DNA of 64,000 nt. Source: MD308 sp051888795 (lineage in GTDB: Bacteria; Bacillota; Clostridia; Lachnospirales; Lachnospiraceae). Made by a program: the position numbers and the translations under genes. How positions within the stretch are numbered: the first letter of the stretch is position 1; every line of letters begins with the position of its first letter. This document shows positions 51,376 through 60,887 of the stretch, one piece after another. The notes beneath the pieces are model-generated. The model saw only the letters and a program-made list of their open reading frames with translations, had not been told where the DNA came from and ran no database searches. The stretch covers positions 62,001-126,000 of the forward strand of contig JBJFCD010000149.1 in NCBI GenBank assembly GCA_051888795.1, in the 5' to 3' direction.

Positions 51376-54348
51376 TTAATCTCCACCGGAACTGTCTGTA
51401 ATCTTCTTTGCCTTTCCTGTAATGATCTCTTTCTTCGGAGCAAGCTTATAATAATATTTCATAAGATCTTTGCCTACTTCAGCTGCATTATGAGAACTGT
51501 AACCGTTTGCAATACGGATTGCAAATGCAACTTCAGGATCATCGCTCGGAGCAAATCCTATAAACAGACCATGGTCAGGATGCGTTTTACTCTGCTGTGC
51601 AGTACCTGTTTTTCCAGATAACTTCAGACTGCTGTTATTTATCTCAGAAAAGATAGCGTTTTGCTCATCGCGAACAACTTCTCGCATTCCGTTGTGTACT
51701 GCATTCCATGTGGAATCACTGACTTCGTCGATCGTATTTTTTACTTTCGGCTCGTATTCTTCCAAAATCTTTCCATCATTTGTAGTTGTTTTATCTAGAA
51801 GTGTCAGATCATATACAGTTCCCTTATTGGCAATAGCTGTAACATATCTGGCAAGCTGGGTTGTAGTATAATTGTTGGTACCTTGTCCGATTGCAGACGG
51901 CACAGAAGATTCATCCGAAATCTCCGGCTCTGCCTCGGGAATCTCAACCCCGGAAACATCACCAAGGCCAAACATTTCTGCATATTTTTTCAGCTTATCC
52001 GTACCGGTCGTGCTGGAATAATATTTTGTTGTTGCACTTCCCTCGGAATTGTCAGAACCTATTTTACTGATTCCTTTATCTTTTAAGCTGAGTCTGTATC
52101 CGACTTCATAGAAGAAACTATTACAGGAATGCTCAATTGCTCCTTCTACATTCAAACTACCGTGAGCTCTTGGATATGCCCAGCATTTTGGATTCGGTTC
52201 TACCTTCTTGTAAACGCCGTTACACGGAAGATAAGTTCCAAGATTAATAACGCCCTCTGTCAGTCCTGCAATTGCAACAAGCGGTTTGTACGTAGATCCT
52301 GGCGCGGTTTTTTCCTGCGTTGCATTGTTATAGAAAGGTCGGGACTGATCTGTCACAAGCTTATTATAATAATCTGAATCCATAGAGTTTGCCAGTCGGT
52401 TATTGTCGTATCCCGGATAGGAAACGCAGGCTAACACTTCCCCGGTCTTTGTATCAGTCATGACAAGAGAACCTGTACACGGTTCCAGACCAAGCTGCCC
52501 CGGTGTAATCTTCAGATCTTCAATTTTTCCACGAATGAAATCATAAGCTCCCAGGCTTCCTGCTTTTAGCCGGTTATACTGATCTTCGTCATATTTCAGC
52601 ACTTTTTGCTCATAAAGCATAAGACAAATCTGTCTTCCGGTAATGGAACCCTTTTTGATCATGTACTTATAAATAACTTTGTCAAAAGAATTATTGGACT
52701 CCAACTGTTCCATAATGTACTTTTTCAGGCCTTCATAAATTTCACTGGAATCAGAATACTTACCGCCTTCACCGATATAATCCTTTAATTTTGATGTATC
52801 TACCCAGTTTTGGGAAATCGCATAATTCAAATAAGTATATACGTTAATTGATTCCTCTGTTTTCCATGCCTTATAAGTCTTATCATTGCTGTCAATGGAG
52901 CTGGACATAATAATCTTATGATTTGATGTAAGCATATCGGTAACAATATAAGTCAGATATGCCTGCCATTCTTTTGACATATCTTTGTAAGCTTTTTCAT
53001 CAGGATTGTTCAGAATATCTGAAAGCTTTTCCAGTATTTTTTCCTTTTCTTTCGAAAAAATATCATATACTTCCTTCTCTGTTTCCTTTGCGTCTTCCTC
53101 GGCAAAATGATTCATATCCAGTATATCATTGGACAGAAAAGCATTATAAACATCACCGATTGGAATGATAACGTCACTTCCGTCGCTGACCTGTGTCCGG
53201 TCATACTCCAGAACATTGCGGATTTTAGAAAGAAGTATTCCCGCAAGCTCCTGTTCCAGTATATTGTACGCAGCAACCTGAAGATCTGAGTCAATGGAAA
53301 GATAAATATCATTTCCGGCCTTTGGTTTAGAAACCTGAACCGTCTCAATTACTTTTCCAACATTATTTACATAAAGCTTGACTTCACCTTTCTTCCCCTT
53401 TAAAGTGGAATCCATCGTCTTTTCAAGCCCTGCTTTACCTACAGTGTCATTTTTATCGTATTTTTCTTTATCTTCTTTGCTGAGAGCATCATATTCTTCT
53501 ACAGAAATCTGTCCCGTATAACCGATAATATTTGCAAAGCATTTACTATTGTTATAATGGCGCACAGATTTTTCTTCTATATCAACTCCCTGCAGAGAGT
53601 CCATATTTTCCATAATATCAGCCACTGTCTCTTCCGATACTTCTTCAGCTATCGTTGTAGCGATATATTTCTGATAGCTGTTCAGAGAGATCGCATATCG
53701 CACATTGACCAGCTTGAGGACATCTTCCTTTTCCATCTTTTTCTGATCAATTCCATACCCGTACACTTCATCTGTACACAGATAGTTAATAATATCCTGT
53801 GCTGATTGATTTTTCTGTTTCTTCGTCAGCTCATCAATAGTCTTTTTTCCGTAAACATCAGCAATAAAACGAAGCTTTCTGGTCTGTGATTCCGCCATAA
53901 ACTTATATTTATTATCATTATCAAGAATGATTCCGAAATCATTAATTACCGTATCTCCATTCTTTTCTACGATGTCAATGATCTGAGTGACAATTTTATT
54001 CAGTTCTTTATTTTTCTGTTTTTTCGTATCATACTCGCCGTTGTCTTCAATTGTAACAGCATACGCCAGCTCATTATATGCCAGCAGCTTTCCGTTTCGG
54101 TCGTAAATATTTCCTCGTGTTCCCTCTACTTCTTTTGTCTTCTGAATTTGCAGTTTGTAATTATCAAAATATTCCTGACCTTTTACAATCTGCAGATAGA
54201 ACACTCTCTGGACAAGAATTGCGGAAGTCACACAAAATACAATGATTACGACAATCACTCTGGATTTTACAATCTCTGAAACTTTGTTTCTGATTCTTTC
54301 CCAAATATCAGACAAATTTACTTGCACTCCTTTGTTCTTCTGTTTCAA
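51376..54348 (-). CDS. mrdA: Penicillin-binding protein 2 (class B), elongation-type
   Basis: Transpeptidase partner of RodA. N-terminal helix (about 33-52), dimerisation/pedestal domain, then a transpeptidase domain with S685-x-x-K (STYK), S741-C-N743 and K913-T-G. Residues about 390-620 form a long acidic, Lys/Ser-rich insertion between pedestal and catalytic domain; 990 aa versus about 630-700 for E. coli PBP2 or B. subtilis PbpA. Similar insertions occur in clostridial relatives. The start overlaps mreD by 41 bases. Confidence 0.92.
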   Translation of the reverse strand: MKQKNKGVQVNLSDIWERIRNKVSEIVKSRVIVVIIVFCVTSAILVQRVFYLQIVKGQEYFDNYKLQIQKTKEVEGTRGNIYDRNGKLLAYNELAYAVTIEDNGEYDTKKQKNKELNKIVTQIIDIVEKNGDTVINDFGIILDNDNKYKFMAESQTRKLRFIADVYGKKTIDELTKKQKNQSAQDIINYLCTDEVYGYGIDQKKMEKEDVLKLVNVRYAISLNSYQKYIATTIAEEVSEETVADIMENMDSLQGVDIEEKSVRHYNNSKCFANIIGYTGQISVEEYDALSKEDKEKYDKNDTVGKAGLEKTMDSTLKGKKGEVKLYVNNVGKVIETVQVSKPKAGNDIYLSIDSDLQVAAYNILEQELAGILLSKIRNVLEYDRTQVSDGSDVIIPIGDVYNAFLSNDILDMNHFAEEDAKETEKEVYDIFSKEKEKILEKLSDILNNPDEKAYKDMSKEWQAYLTYIVTDMLTSNHKIIMSSSIDSNDKTYKAWKTEESINVYTYLNYAISQNWVDTSKLKDYIGEGGKYSDSSEIYEGLKKYIMEQLESNNSFDKVIYKYMIKKGSITGRQICLMLYEQKVLKYDEDQYNRLKAGSLGAYDFIRGKIEDLKITPGQLGLEPCTGSLVMTDTKTGEVLACVSYPGYDNNRLANSMDSDYYNKLVTDQSRPFYNNATQEKTAPGSTYKPLVAIAGLTEGVINLGTYLPCNGVYKKVEPNPKCWAYPRAHGSLNVEGAIEHSCNSFFYEVGYRLSLKDKGISKIGSDNSEGSATTKYYSSTTGTDKLKKYAEMFGLGDVSGVEIPEAEPEISDESSVPSAIGQGTNNYTTTQLARYVTAIANKGTVYDLTLLDKTTTNDGKILEEYEPKVKNTIDEVSDSTWNAVHNGMREVVRDEQNAIFSEINNSSLKLSGKTGTAQQSKTHPDHGLFIGFAPSDDPEVAFAIRIANGYSSHNAAEVGKDLMKYYYKLAPKKEIITGKAKKITDSSGGD

Positions 54349-54835
54349 GATGTTTGTTAATGTGTAGTATGATCTGGTACAAGATCAATGTCACCAAAAT
54401 AGTGTATACTAATTCAGGCAGGATCACATGGAACAAATGCGTTCCGAAAGAAAAATCTCCCTGAAGCATATACATACAAATATATGTCACGATTCCGTAT
54501 ATCAGTTCGCTTCCTGAAATTAACGCAATCGGAAGTTTAATATCGTCATCATAGAACAATCTCTGGAAACCACCGTTCAGATATCCGATCACTATGAAAA
54601 GGAGCATGTTAAATCCTAAGACTCCGCCCCAGAACAGATCAATGAACAGACCGCATACGAGACCGACATACATACCTGTCTTCTGACCGCGCATAAATCC
54701 AAAGGATGCCGTTACGATGATCAAAAGATTAGGACAGATTGTCCCAAATGAAAGCGATTGGAAAATAGTGCTTTCCAGTAAAAAACATATAACTATGATC
54801 AATAAAGTAACAATCTTTCTTTTCACGAAACACAC
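54308..54835 (-). CDS. mreD: Rod shape-determining protein MreD
   Basis: 175-aa membrane protein with about five helices; CPNLLIIVTASFGFMRGQKTGMYVGLVCGLFIDLF is typical. Between mreC and PBP2, as expected. Overlaps mrdA. Confidence 0.9.
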   Translation of the reverse strand: MCFVKRKIVTLLIIVICFLLESTIFQSLSFGTICPNLLIIVTASFGFMRGQKTGMYVGLVCGLFIDLFWGGVLGFNMLLFIVIGYLNGGFQRLFYDDDIKLPIALISGSELIYGIVTYICMYMLQGDFSFGTHLFHVILPELVYTILVTLILYQIILHINKHLETEEQRSASKFV

Positions 54836-54843
54836 CTATCCTT

Positions 54844-55728
54844 TTATTCATCTTCTTCACTTTGAGAATCTGTTTTTGCGTTTACCATATCCTGCTTTGT
54901 CTTTGTGATGACCAGGACTTCCTGAAGTTTACTGAAATCAACAGCAGGAGTGATGTAACCTGATCTGGTCAGATTGTTGGAATCAACTTCAATTTCACTG
55001 ATATATCCGATAAACAGCCCCTGTACAAAGCGATTGCTTACATGAGAGGTTACAACCTGCTCGCCAACTTCTATTTTATTTTTGTTATTTGCAAGCTTCT
55101 CAAAGCGAATACGTCCGTCGGCAATCAACTTAAGATCTCCTCTGACGATACAGGTATCAGAGGTTGAGAGCGTCATGGCACTGACATTGCTTGAATCATC
55201 AATAATGGAACGAACACGTGCATAATCAGGTCCTACTTCTGTGACAATTCCAACAAGTCCGCTTCCTGCCATTACATTACAGTTTACTTTTATTCCATCA
55301 TTGGAACCTTTATCTATTGTAAAATCACTGAACCAGTTGCTTCCGTTGTTCGCAATGACATGAGCTCCTATCTTTTCATAATCTGAATAGTTTTCGTCCA
55401 GTTTATAAAGTTCTCTCAGACGGTCCAGCTCATACTGTTCCTGTCTGAGCTTCGTATTTTCAATTGTCAGCTCATCCACTTTCGACTGAAGCTCCTTGTT
55501 CTCTTTTTTCATCTCTTCCATCGTCTCGAAGTTATCTGACATATCGCTCAGCCACATTCCGGCATAGCTGATTCCCTTCTGCATCGGAACCACTGTGTAA
55601 TTCGCAATGAATCTCAATGGCCCGCCGGTGTCGGTTAACTGTTCGATTCCCAGAAGTACCAGACAAACAAAAACCAAAATTATAAATAGATATTTATTTG
55701 GCATTGATGATTGATTTTTTATCTTCAT
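54844..55728 (-). CDS. mreC: Rod shape-determining protein MreC
   Basis: One helix (about 12-32), a coiled coil (about 65-105, EEMKKENKELQSKVDELTIENTKLRQE), and two beta-barrel domains with VIANNGSNWFSDFTIDKGSNDGI. 294 aa. The mreB stop and the mreC start are one base apart. Confidence 0.93.
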   Translation of the reverse strand: MKIKNQSSMPNKYLFIILVFVCLVLLGIEQLTDTGGPLRFIANYTVVPMQKGISYAGMWLSDMSDNFETMEEMKKENKELQSKVDELTIENTKLRQEQYELDRLRELYKLDENYSDYEKIGAHVIANNGSNWFSDFTIDKGSNDGIKVNCNVMAGSGLVGIVTEVGPDYARVRSIIDDSSNVSAMTLSTSDTCIVRGDLKLIADGRIRFEKLANNKNKIEVGEQVVTSHVSNRFVQGLFIGYISEIEVDSNNLTRSGYITPAVDFSKLQEVLVITKTKQDMVNAKTDSQSEEDE

Positions 55729-55729
55729 A

Positions 55730-56755
55730 CTATCTCATCCACCTATATTTTTCATCGATCATTGAATATGCAAATTTACTAAGCTCTTTTGAAAGAATAA
55801 TATTTTTCAATCCTGTAACAGTACAAAGCTCCGGGTTTGGCGCTGTTCTTGTCGGAATCCCTGTCGCTTTTTCAATGTAAGTTTCAAGCCCCGGCATATT
55901 AGCAATTCCTCCCGTGAGGAATATTCCGTTATCATAGATTGCTGTCCTGATCTCCGGAGGTGTTCTGTCTATCAGAGACATGATTGACCGGACACAATCC
56001 AGAAGCGGATCCCTTAAAGAAGCTCTCACAAGACTTAATGCAATCGGTTTTCTAATCGGAAGTCCAGTGATCAGATCCCGCCCTGCAACCATCATAGCTG
56101 CCTCCTCGGATTCACCGGTATAAACACCAAATCGTTTTCTGAGAGTTTCGGCCGTAAGTCTTCCAATCAGGAAATCATGACTGTGACGCACGAGATTAAC
56201 GATAGACTCATCGAAAGCAACACCTCCAATTTTCAAAAGCTGGTTAAATACCATACCTCCGCCGGCAAGAACAGATAATTCTGTAGTCTCTCCTCCGAAA
56301 TTCGCAACTAGAAAGCCATTTGTGTTTTTTACATCCAGATCCATTCCAATCGCATCTGCTATTGCTCTTTCTACAATATTAACTTCTTTTGCTCTTGCAG
56401 TAGAGTGGACCACAAGATCAAAGAAAGCTTTTTTCTCAACTTCTGTAACATCAGTCGGAACCGCGATTACATATTCCGATCCTCTGGCAAACTGCCTTTC
56501 TTTTTTCAACAGACTCTGAAGAAGAAACTGCATATTGTTAAATCTGGAGATTACTCCGCCCTTCATCGGAAAGACGACTTCAATGTTGCCCGGTGTTTTT
56601 TCAAACATCTCATAAGCATCATCACCAACTGCAAAGATTTCACGACCGTCTCTTATCGCAATTACATCCTTTGCTTTCCAGATTGTATCTTTTTTCTTAT
56701 CAAAAACTTTGATCTCATAAGAACCAAGGTCCAGTCCGTATGTATTTTTTGCCAT
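55730..56755 (-). CDS. MreB-like actin homologue with altered nucleotide motifs
   Basis: The 341-aa actin fold sits upstream of mreCD, in the normal MreB position. Phosphate loop 1 is GLDLGSYEIKVF, where MreB has DLGTANT. Phosphate loop 2 reads ANFGGETTE (N152, E156) where MreB has VDIGGGTTE. EEPMAAAIG is replaced by VERAIADAIG (128-137). TEVEKKAF is retained. These changes suggest weak or absent ATP hydrolysis. AAAGGGTAAAAC precedes the ATG. It is the only MreB in the window; a standard paralogue may exist elsewhere. Confidence 0.85.
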   Translation of the reverse strand: MAKNTYGLDLGSYEIKVFDKKKDTIWKAKDVIAIRDGREIFAVGDDAYEMFEKTPGNIEVVFPMKGGVISRFNNMQFLLQSLLKKERQFARGSEYVIAVPTDVTEVEKKAFFDLVVHSTARAKEVNIVERAIADAIGMDLDVKNTNGFLVANFGGETTELSVLAGGGMVFNQLLKIGGVAFDESIVNLVRHSHDFLIGRLTAETLRKRFGVYTGESEEAAMMVAGRDLITGLPIRKPIALSLVRASLRDPLLDCVRSIMSLIDRTPPEIRTAIYDNGIFLTGGIANMPGLETYIEKATGIPTRTAPNPELCTVTGLKNIILSKELSKFAYSMIDEKYRWMR

Positions 56756-56770
56756 CTGTTTTACCCTTTC

Positions 56771-57487
56771 TCAAAGAAGTTTTTCTTCGTTAAGACTTAT
56801 ATAACAATTATTGCCAATCACGATGTGATCTAAAAGCTCTATTCCGATAAGATCACCGGCCTGTTTGATCCGCTGTGTCAGGCAAATATCTTCATTGCTT
56901 GGCATCGGATCCCCGCTGGGATGATTATGCATCAGAATAATGCCAACTGCATTTCGCTGCAGCGCTTCTATAAAAATCTCTCTCGGTGTGATCAGAGAAG
57001 CATTCACTGTCCCTTTTGAAATCTCACTTTCACCGATTAATTTTCCTTTTGTATTCAACATTAAAAGCTTCATGATTTCCTGCTTTTGATGTCGTAAATC
57101 TTCCATATAATAATTTGCAATTGAACGTGCGGATGTAAAACTCAGAGTCTCAGAAGCAGATGCTTTCGTAAGTCTTCTCGAAAGCTCAGCGATACAGACA
57201 ATCTGCGCTGCCTTTACTTTCCCGATTCCTTTAAGCTTCATGAGCTGTTCCATGGTGAACTGATGAAGCCCAAGAATCCCTTCCTCGCCGGAATCATAAA
57301 GGATCCTTCTGGAGAGCTCCAGAACATTCTCTCCCTGTATCCCGGTTCTTAAAAGCACTGCCAGAAGCTCTACATCGCTCAGGCAAGAAGCCCCCTGCCT
57401 TACACATTTTTCATACGGACGCTCCACATCAGGGATTTCTTTAATTGTATTAGATTGATTCATCTTATCTTTAGATTCATACGACAT
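56771..57487 (-). CDS. radC: RadC/JAB1-domain protein
   Basis: N-terminal helix-hairpin-helix-like region (MKLKGIGKVKAAQIVCIAEL), C-terminal JAMM metalloprotease-like domain with LMHNHPSGDPMPSNED (zinc ligands His, His, Asp). The supposed repair role is doubtful for the family. 238 aa. Next to mreB as in many Bacillota. Confidence 0.92.
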   Translation of the reverse strand: MSYESKDKMNQSNTIKEIPDVERPYEKCVRQGASCLSDVELLAVLLRTGIQGENVLELSRRILYDSGEEGILGLHQFTMEQLMKLKGIGKVKAAQIVCIAELSRRLTKASASETLSFTSARSIANYYMEDLRHQKQEIMKLLMLNTKGKLIGESEISKGTVNASLITPREIFIEALQRNAVGIILMHNHPSGDPMPSNEDICLTQRIKQAGDLIGIELLDHIVIGNNCYISLNEEKLL

Positions 57488-57543
57488 TCATACTGCAGAC
57501 TGTCATACATATAATAAAAATATGCCAGTCATAAACAGGAGAA

Positions 57544-57804
57544 TTATAAGAAGCGGTATATAAAAATTGCAAGAATAACTCCAATAATGCTGGCAATCGT
57601 AATTTTAATGGAAAGACCAAAAGTGATGATTAAAATACCCAAATCAAGAACAATCGGCTCCTCTAAACCGAAAGTCTGTCCATAAGCAAGCCAGTTAAGA
57701 GCCGGCACTCCCTCTGCCAGCATCCCGATAAAGCCGCCAAGAACAATTCCGGCTAAAATCATCAAAAACAACGCCCAGCTATTCTTACTTCCCGTCCCTT
57801 TCAT
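57544..57804 (-). CDS. DUF4321 small membrane protein
   Basis: 86 aa, two helices (about 9-32 and 57-82; LFLMILAGIVLGGFIGML and IIGVILAIFIYRFL). ATG 57804 is preceded by GAGGAGGAG; the longer frame upstream would run through this site. Function unknown; common upstream of radC-mreB in clostridia. Confidence 0.8.
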   Translation of the reverse strand: MKGTGSKNSWALFLMILAGIVLGGFIGMLAEGVPALNWLAYGQTFGLEEPIVLDLGILIITFGLSIKITIASIIGVILAIFIYRFL

Positions 57805-57906
57805 AATTATGTACTCCTCCTCAAATAAAAATTTTCTCTTTGGAAAACTCAATACATTTTATCATATTTACAAAAAAGTGTATAGAGTTAAGCTATTAAA
57901 AATTTC

Positions 57907-59556
57907 TTAAAGATGCCCTTCCGTGTCGAACGGGCACCATAGTTTCATGACGCTTTCTGACACTTTCAGTCCATCCATGGCGGCTGACGTAATTCCTCCT
58001 GCATAACCTGCTCCTTCGCCGCACGGATAGACACCTTTTATATTACTCTGATGAGAATCATCTCTGACAATCCGTACCGGAGAAGATGTACGGCTCTCCA
58101 CACCAGATAACACTGCATCTTCTCTTGCATAACCCTGAATTTTCCTGTCAAATGCATAGATACCTTCTTCAAGAGCCATTGCAAGCTCTTCCGGGAAAAT
58201 ATTTCTCACATTTGCCCATGTGTAATTGCCTTTTATCTGAGGAATTATCACTCCTTTTCCGTCAGATGATCTGTTTGCGCAGTAGTCTTTAAACAGCTGA
58301 ACCGGAATTTTTCCCTGTCCTTCCCTGTAGGCAGCTTCTTCCAGTTTTCTTTGGAACTCCATACCCGCAAGAGCACCTTCCTTGCCATAATCATCTGGTG
58401 TAACAGTTACAATAACCGCACTGTTTGCATTTTCACCGTCACGCTTACTGTAGCTCATTCCGTTAACTGCCAGTTTTTCCTTTTCAGAAGATGCATTTAC
58501 GACATATCCGCCGGGGCACATACAGAAAGTATAGACACCTCTTCCTTCTCTCGTTTTTGCAGACAGTTTGTATGCTGCTGCAGGAAGAGACGCATCATAA
58601 TCCTTTCCGTACTGACTTTCATTGATAAATCGCTGAGGATGTTCCATACGCACACCAACTGCAAATGATTTTGCTGTCATTTCGAAACCATTCTTCTGAA
58701 GGGAAATAAAGGTATCTCTTGCGCTGTGCCCGATTGCCAGCACTGCAACCTCACAGGCAAGTCTTTCAATTTCTCCGGTTTCTGTATTTTCAACAAGAAG
58801 ATTTTTTAATTTTCTGTTTTCATTATCATGCCCGCATATCTGTTCAGTCTCAAAATCTATAACCTTTGAATGAAAATGAACCTCACCACCAAGCTTAATA
58901 ATCTCATTCCGGATGTTTTTTACAATATTTGAAAGAATATCAGTTCCGATATGTGGTTTGCTGTCATATAAAATATTCTTTGGCGCTCCGAATTTCACAA
59001 AGATGCGAAGAACTTCCCTGTTCCTTCCGCTGTTATCATGAACAAGTGTATTAAGCTTCCCGTCAGAAAAGGTTCCTGCTCCTCCCTCACCAAACTGAAC
59101 ATTTGAGTCTTCTTTAAGGCATCCTCCATTCCAGAAATCCTCTACGTCTTTTATACGCTCGTCTACACTTGCCCCTCGCTCAAGGAGAATCGGTCTATAT
59201 CCCATTCTGGCAAGCTGATAACCACAAAAAAGCCCCGCAGGACCTGTGCCGATAATGACCGGACGGTGTTTCAGAGCTCTTTCACCAGAAGGTGTCACTG
59301 AGTAAGATGGCGCTTTTTTTCCAAATGTGACATCTTTATTTTTCACTTTTTTCTTAATCTGAGATTCATTTTTTGCTTCAATTTCAACTGTATATACATA
59401 AAATAAAACTGGTTTTTTTCGTGCATCCAGTGATCTTTTTGTGATCTCAAAAGATAAAATCTCTTCTTTTTTAATTTTGAGAAGCTTTAAGACCTTCTCC
59501 TCAAGCTGTTTTTCACTGTGAGGAACTCTAAGCTTCAACTGCTGAATCTGTATCAT
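57907..59556 (-). CDS. Large NAD(P)/FAD-dependent oxidoreductase (COG2509-type)
   Basis: N-terminal 90-residue domain of mixed charge, then an FAD domain with IIGTGPAGLFCGYQLARMGYRPILLERG and a C-terminal GEGAGYAGGITSAAMDGLK. NVQFGEGGAGTFSDGKLNT is the family motif. Reaction unknown. 549 aa. Confidence 0.88.
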   Translation of the reverse strand: MIQIQQLKLRVPHSEKQLEEKVLKLLKIKKEEILSFEITKRSLDARKKPVLFYVYTVEIEAKNESQIKKKVKNKDVTFGKKAPSYSVTPSGERALKHRPVIIGTGPAGLFCGYQLARMGYRPILLERGASVDERIKDVEDFWNGGCLKEDSNVQFGEGGAGTFSDGKLNTLVHDNSGRNREVLRIFVKFGAPKNILYDSKPHIGTDILSNIVKNIRNEIIKLGGEVHFHSKVIDFETEQICGHDNENRKLKNLLVENTETGEIERLACEVAVLAIGHSARDTFISLQKNGFEMTAKSFAVGVRMEHPQRFINESQYGKDYDASLPAAAYKLSAKTREGRGVYTFCMCPGGYVVNASSEKEKLAVNGMSYSKRDGENANSAVIVTVTPDDYGKEGALAGMEFQRKLEEAAYREGQGKIPVQLFKDYCANRSSDGKGVIIPQIKGNYTWANVRNIFPEELAMALEEGIYAFDRKIQGYAREDAVLSGVESRTSSPVRIVRDDSHQSNIKGVYPCGEGAGYAGGITSAAMDGLKVSESVMKLWCPFDTEGHL

Positions 59557-59615
59557 ATACGCCTCCTGGATCTTTCATCATCTCTTTCTTCAGTCAACCG
59601 TGAACATATCTCTCA

Positions 59616-60842
59616 TTAACTTCTCACTGCAGCGCATCCTGCAATGTATCCACTTGCCCACGCCCACTGAAGATTATAACCGCCACAGATTCCGTCTGAA
59701 TCTAAAATTTCTCCTGCAAGATAAAGTCTTTCACATACCAGAGACTCCATCGTATCCGGATTAATTTCATTTAGACGAATTCCGCCAGCGCAGACCTGGG
59801 CATTATCAAAGCCATTCGTATCTATGATTTCGATTTTCAAATGTTTGCAGCAGTGCAAAAGAGAATCTAACTGCTGCTTTGTAAGCTCCGATACTTTCGT
59901 GTTTTCCCGGATCTTTGCACATCGAAGCAGACATGGAATCAGTTTCTGGTTAAATATTCCAATCAGAAAATCGGCTGCGGATAATCCGCTCATCATTTTC
60001 GTCCGATTTTCATAAAATATCATAAGCTCTTTCTCTTCCATAGAAGGAAGAAAATCAAGCTCAGCATATACTTTCTTTTTATAATAGAGGGCTTTTGCAG
60101 CGTGACGGCTTACCTGAAACACAGGAATTCCTGAAATTCCGTAAGCTGTTATCTGAAGTTCTCCTGTATCCTCAGAAAGAAATGTTTCATCTGAGAAGAT
60201 TCTTACTTTTGCTTCTGTTCTAACGCCAGATGCTTTTAAAAGTGGATGCTCCTTTGTTCGAAGCTGCACAAGTGCAGGAACAACGGGAACCATGGAATGC
60301 CCAAGGGATTTTGCAAGATCGTATCCACTGCCATCCGAGCCGAGAACCTTTGCCGCTTTTCCACCAGTTGATAAGATTACTGAACGCGCATTTAATCTTC
60401 CCTTTGTAGTATCTATGAAAAAACCACGTTTTGTTTTTTTTATTGATGACACAATGGCTTCGGTTATAATCTCCACTCCACTAATTTTAAGTTGATTTTT
60501 TAAAACATTTAAAATAGCAGATGCCTGCTCTGAACGAGGATAATAATATCCGTTCTTTTCTTTTTCCATAATCCCCAGCTCCCGGAAAAATCCAAGGGTT
60601 TCGGATGTGCCGAATTTTTCAAGAACGGGTCTAATATTTTCAGGATTGTCACTGTTAAAATACTCAGTCCCCATTTTTTCATTTGTAAAATTGCATCTTC
60701 CGTTTCCGGTGGACAAAATCTTTTTACCAATCATATCCTTTTTCTCAAGAATACAAATCTTTGCGTGTGGATTTTCCTTAGCCGCAGCAACTGCCGCAGC
60801 CAATCCGGAAGCGCCACCGCCTATAATTACAACATCTTTCAT
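59616..60842 (-). CDS. HI0933/YhiN-family FAD-dependent oxidoreductase (BaiN-like)
   Basis: VVIIGGGASGLAAAVAAA binds FAD; STGNGRCNFTN and the C-terminal CGGYNLQWAWASGYIAGCAAV are family signatures. Some relatives act on bile-acid rings in gut bacteria, but this cannot be claimed from the sequence alone. 408 aa. Confidence 0.88.
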   Translation of the reverse strand: MKDVVIIGGGASGLAAAVAAAKENPHAKICILEKKDMIGKKILSTGNGRCNFTNEKMGTEYFNSDNPENIRPVLEKFGTSETLGFFRELGIMEKEKNGYYYPRSEQASAILNVLKNQLKISGVEIITEAIVSSIKKTKRGFFIDTTKGRLNARSVILSTGGKAAKVLGSDGSGYDLAKSLGHSMVPVVPALVQLRTKEHPLLKASGVRTEAKVRIFSDETFLSEDTGELQITAYGISGIPVFQVSRHAAKALYYKKKVYAELDFLPSMEEKELMIFYENRTKMMSGLSAADFLIGIFNQKLIPCLLRCAKIRENTKVSELTKQQLDSLLHCCKHLKIEIIDTNGFDNAQVCAGGIRLNEINPDTMESLVCERLYLAGEILDSDGICGGYNLQWAWASGYIAGCAAVRS

Positions 60843-60887
60843 TAAATTATCCTCGATTTTTAAATGACATTACAAAACATTGTAGAT

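Noticed and set aside
59616..60842. Bile-acid reductase BaiN
   Set aside because: The family match is good, but no other bile-acid gene is in the window and the family has many unrelated members; the specific function is not claimed.
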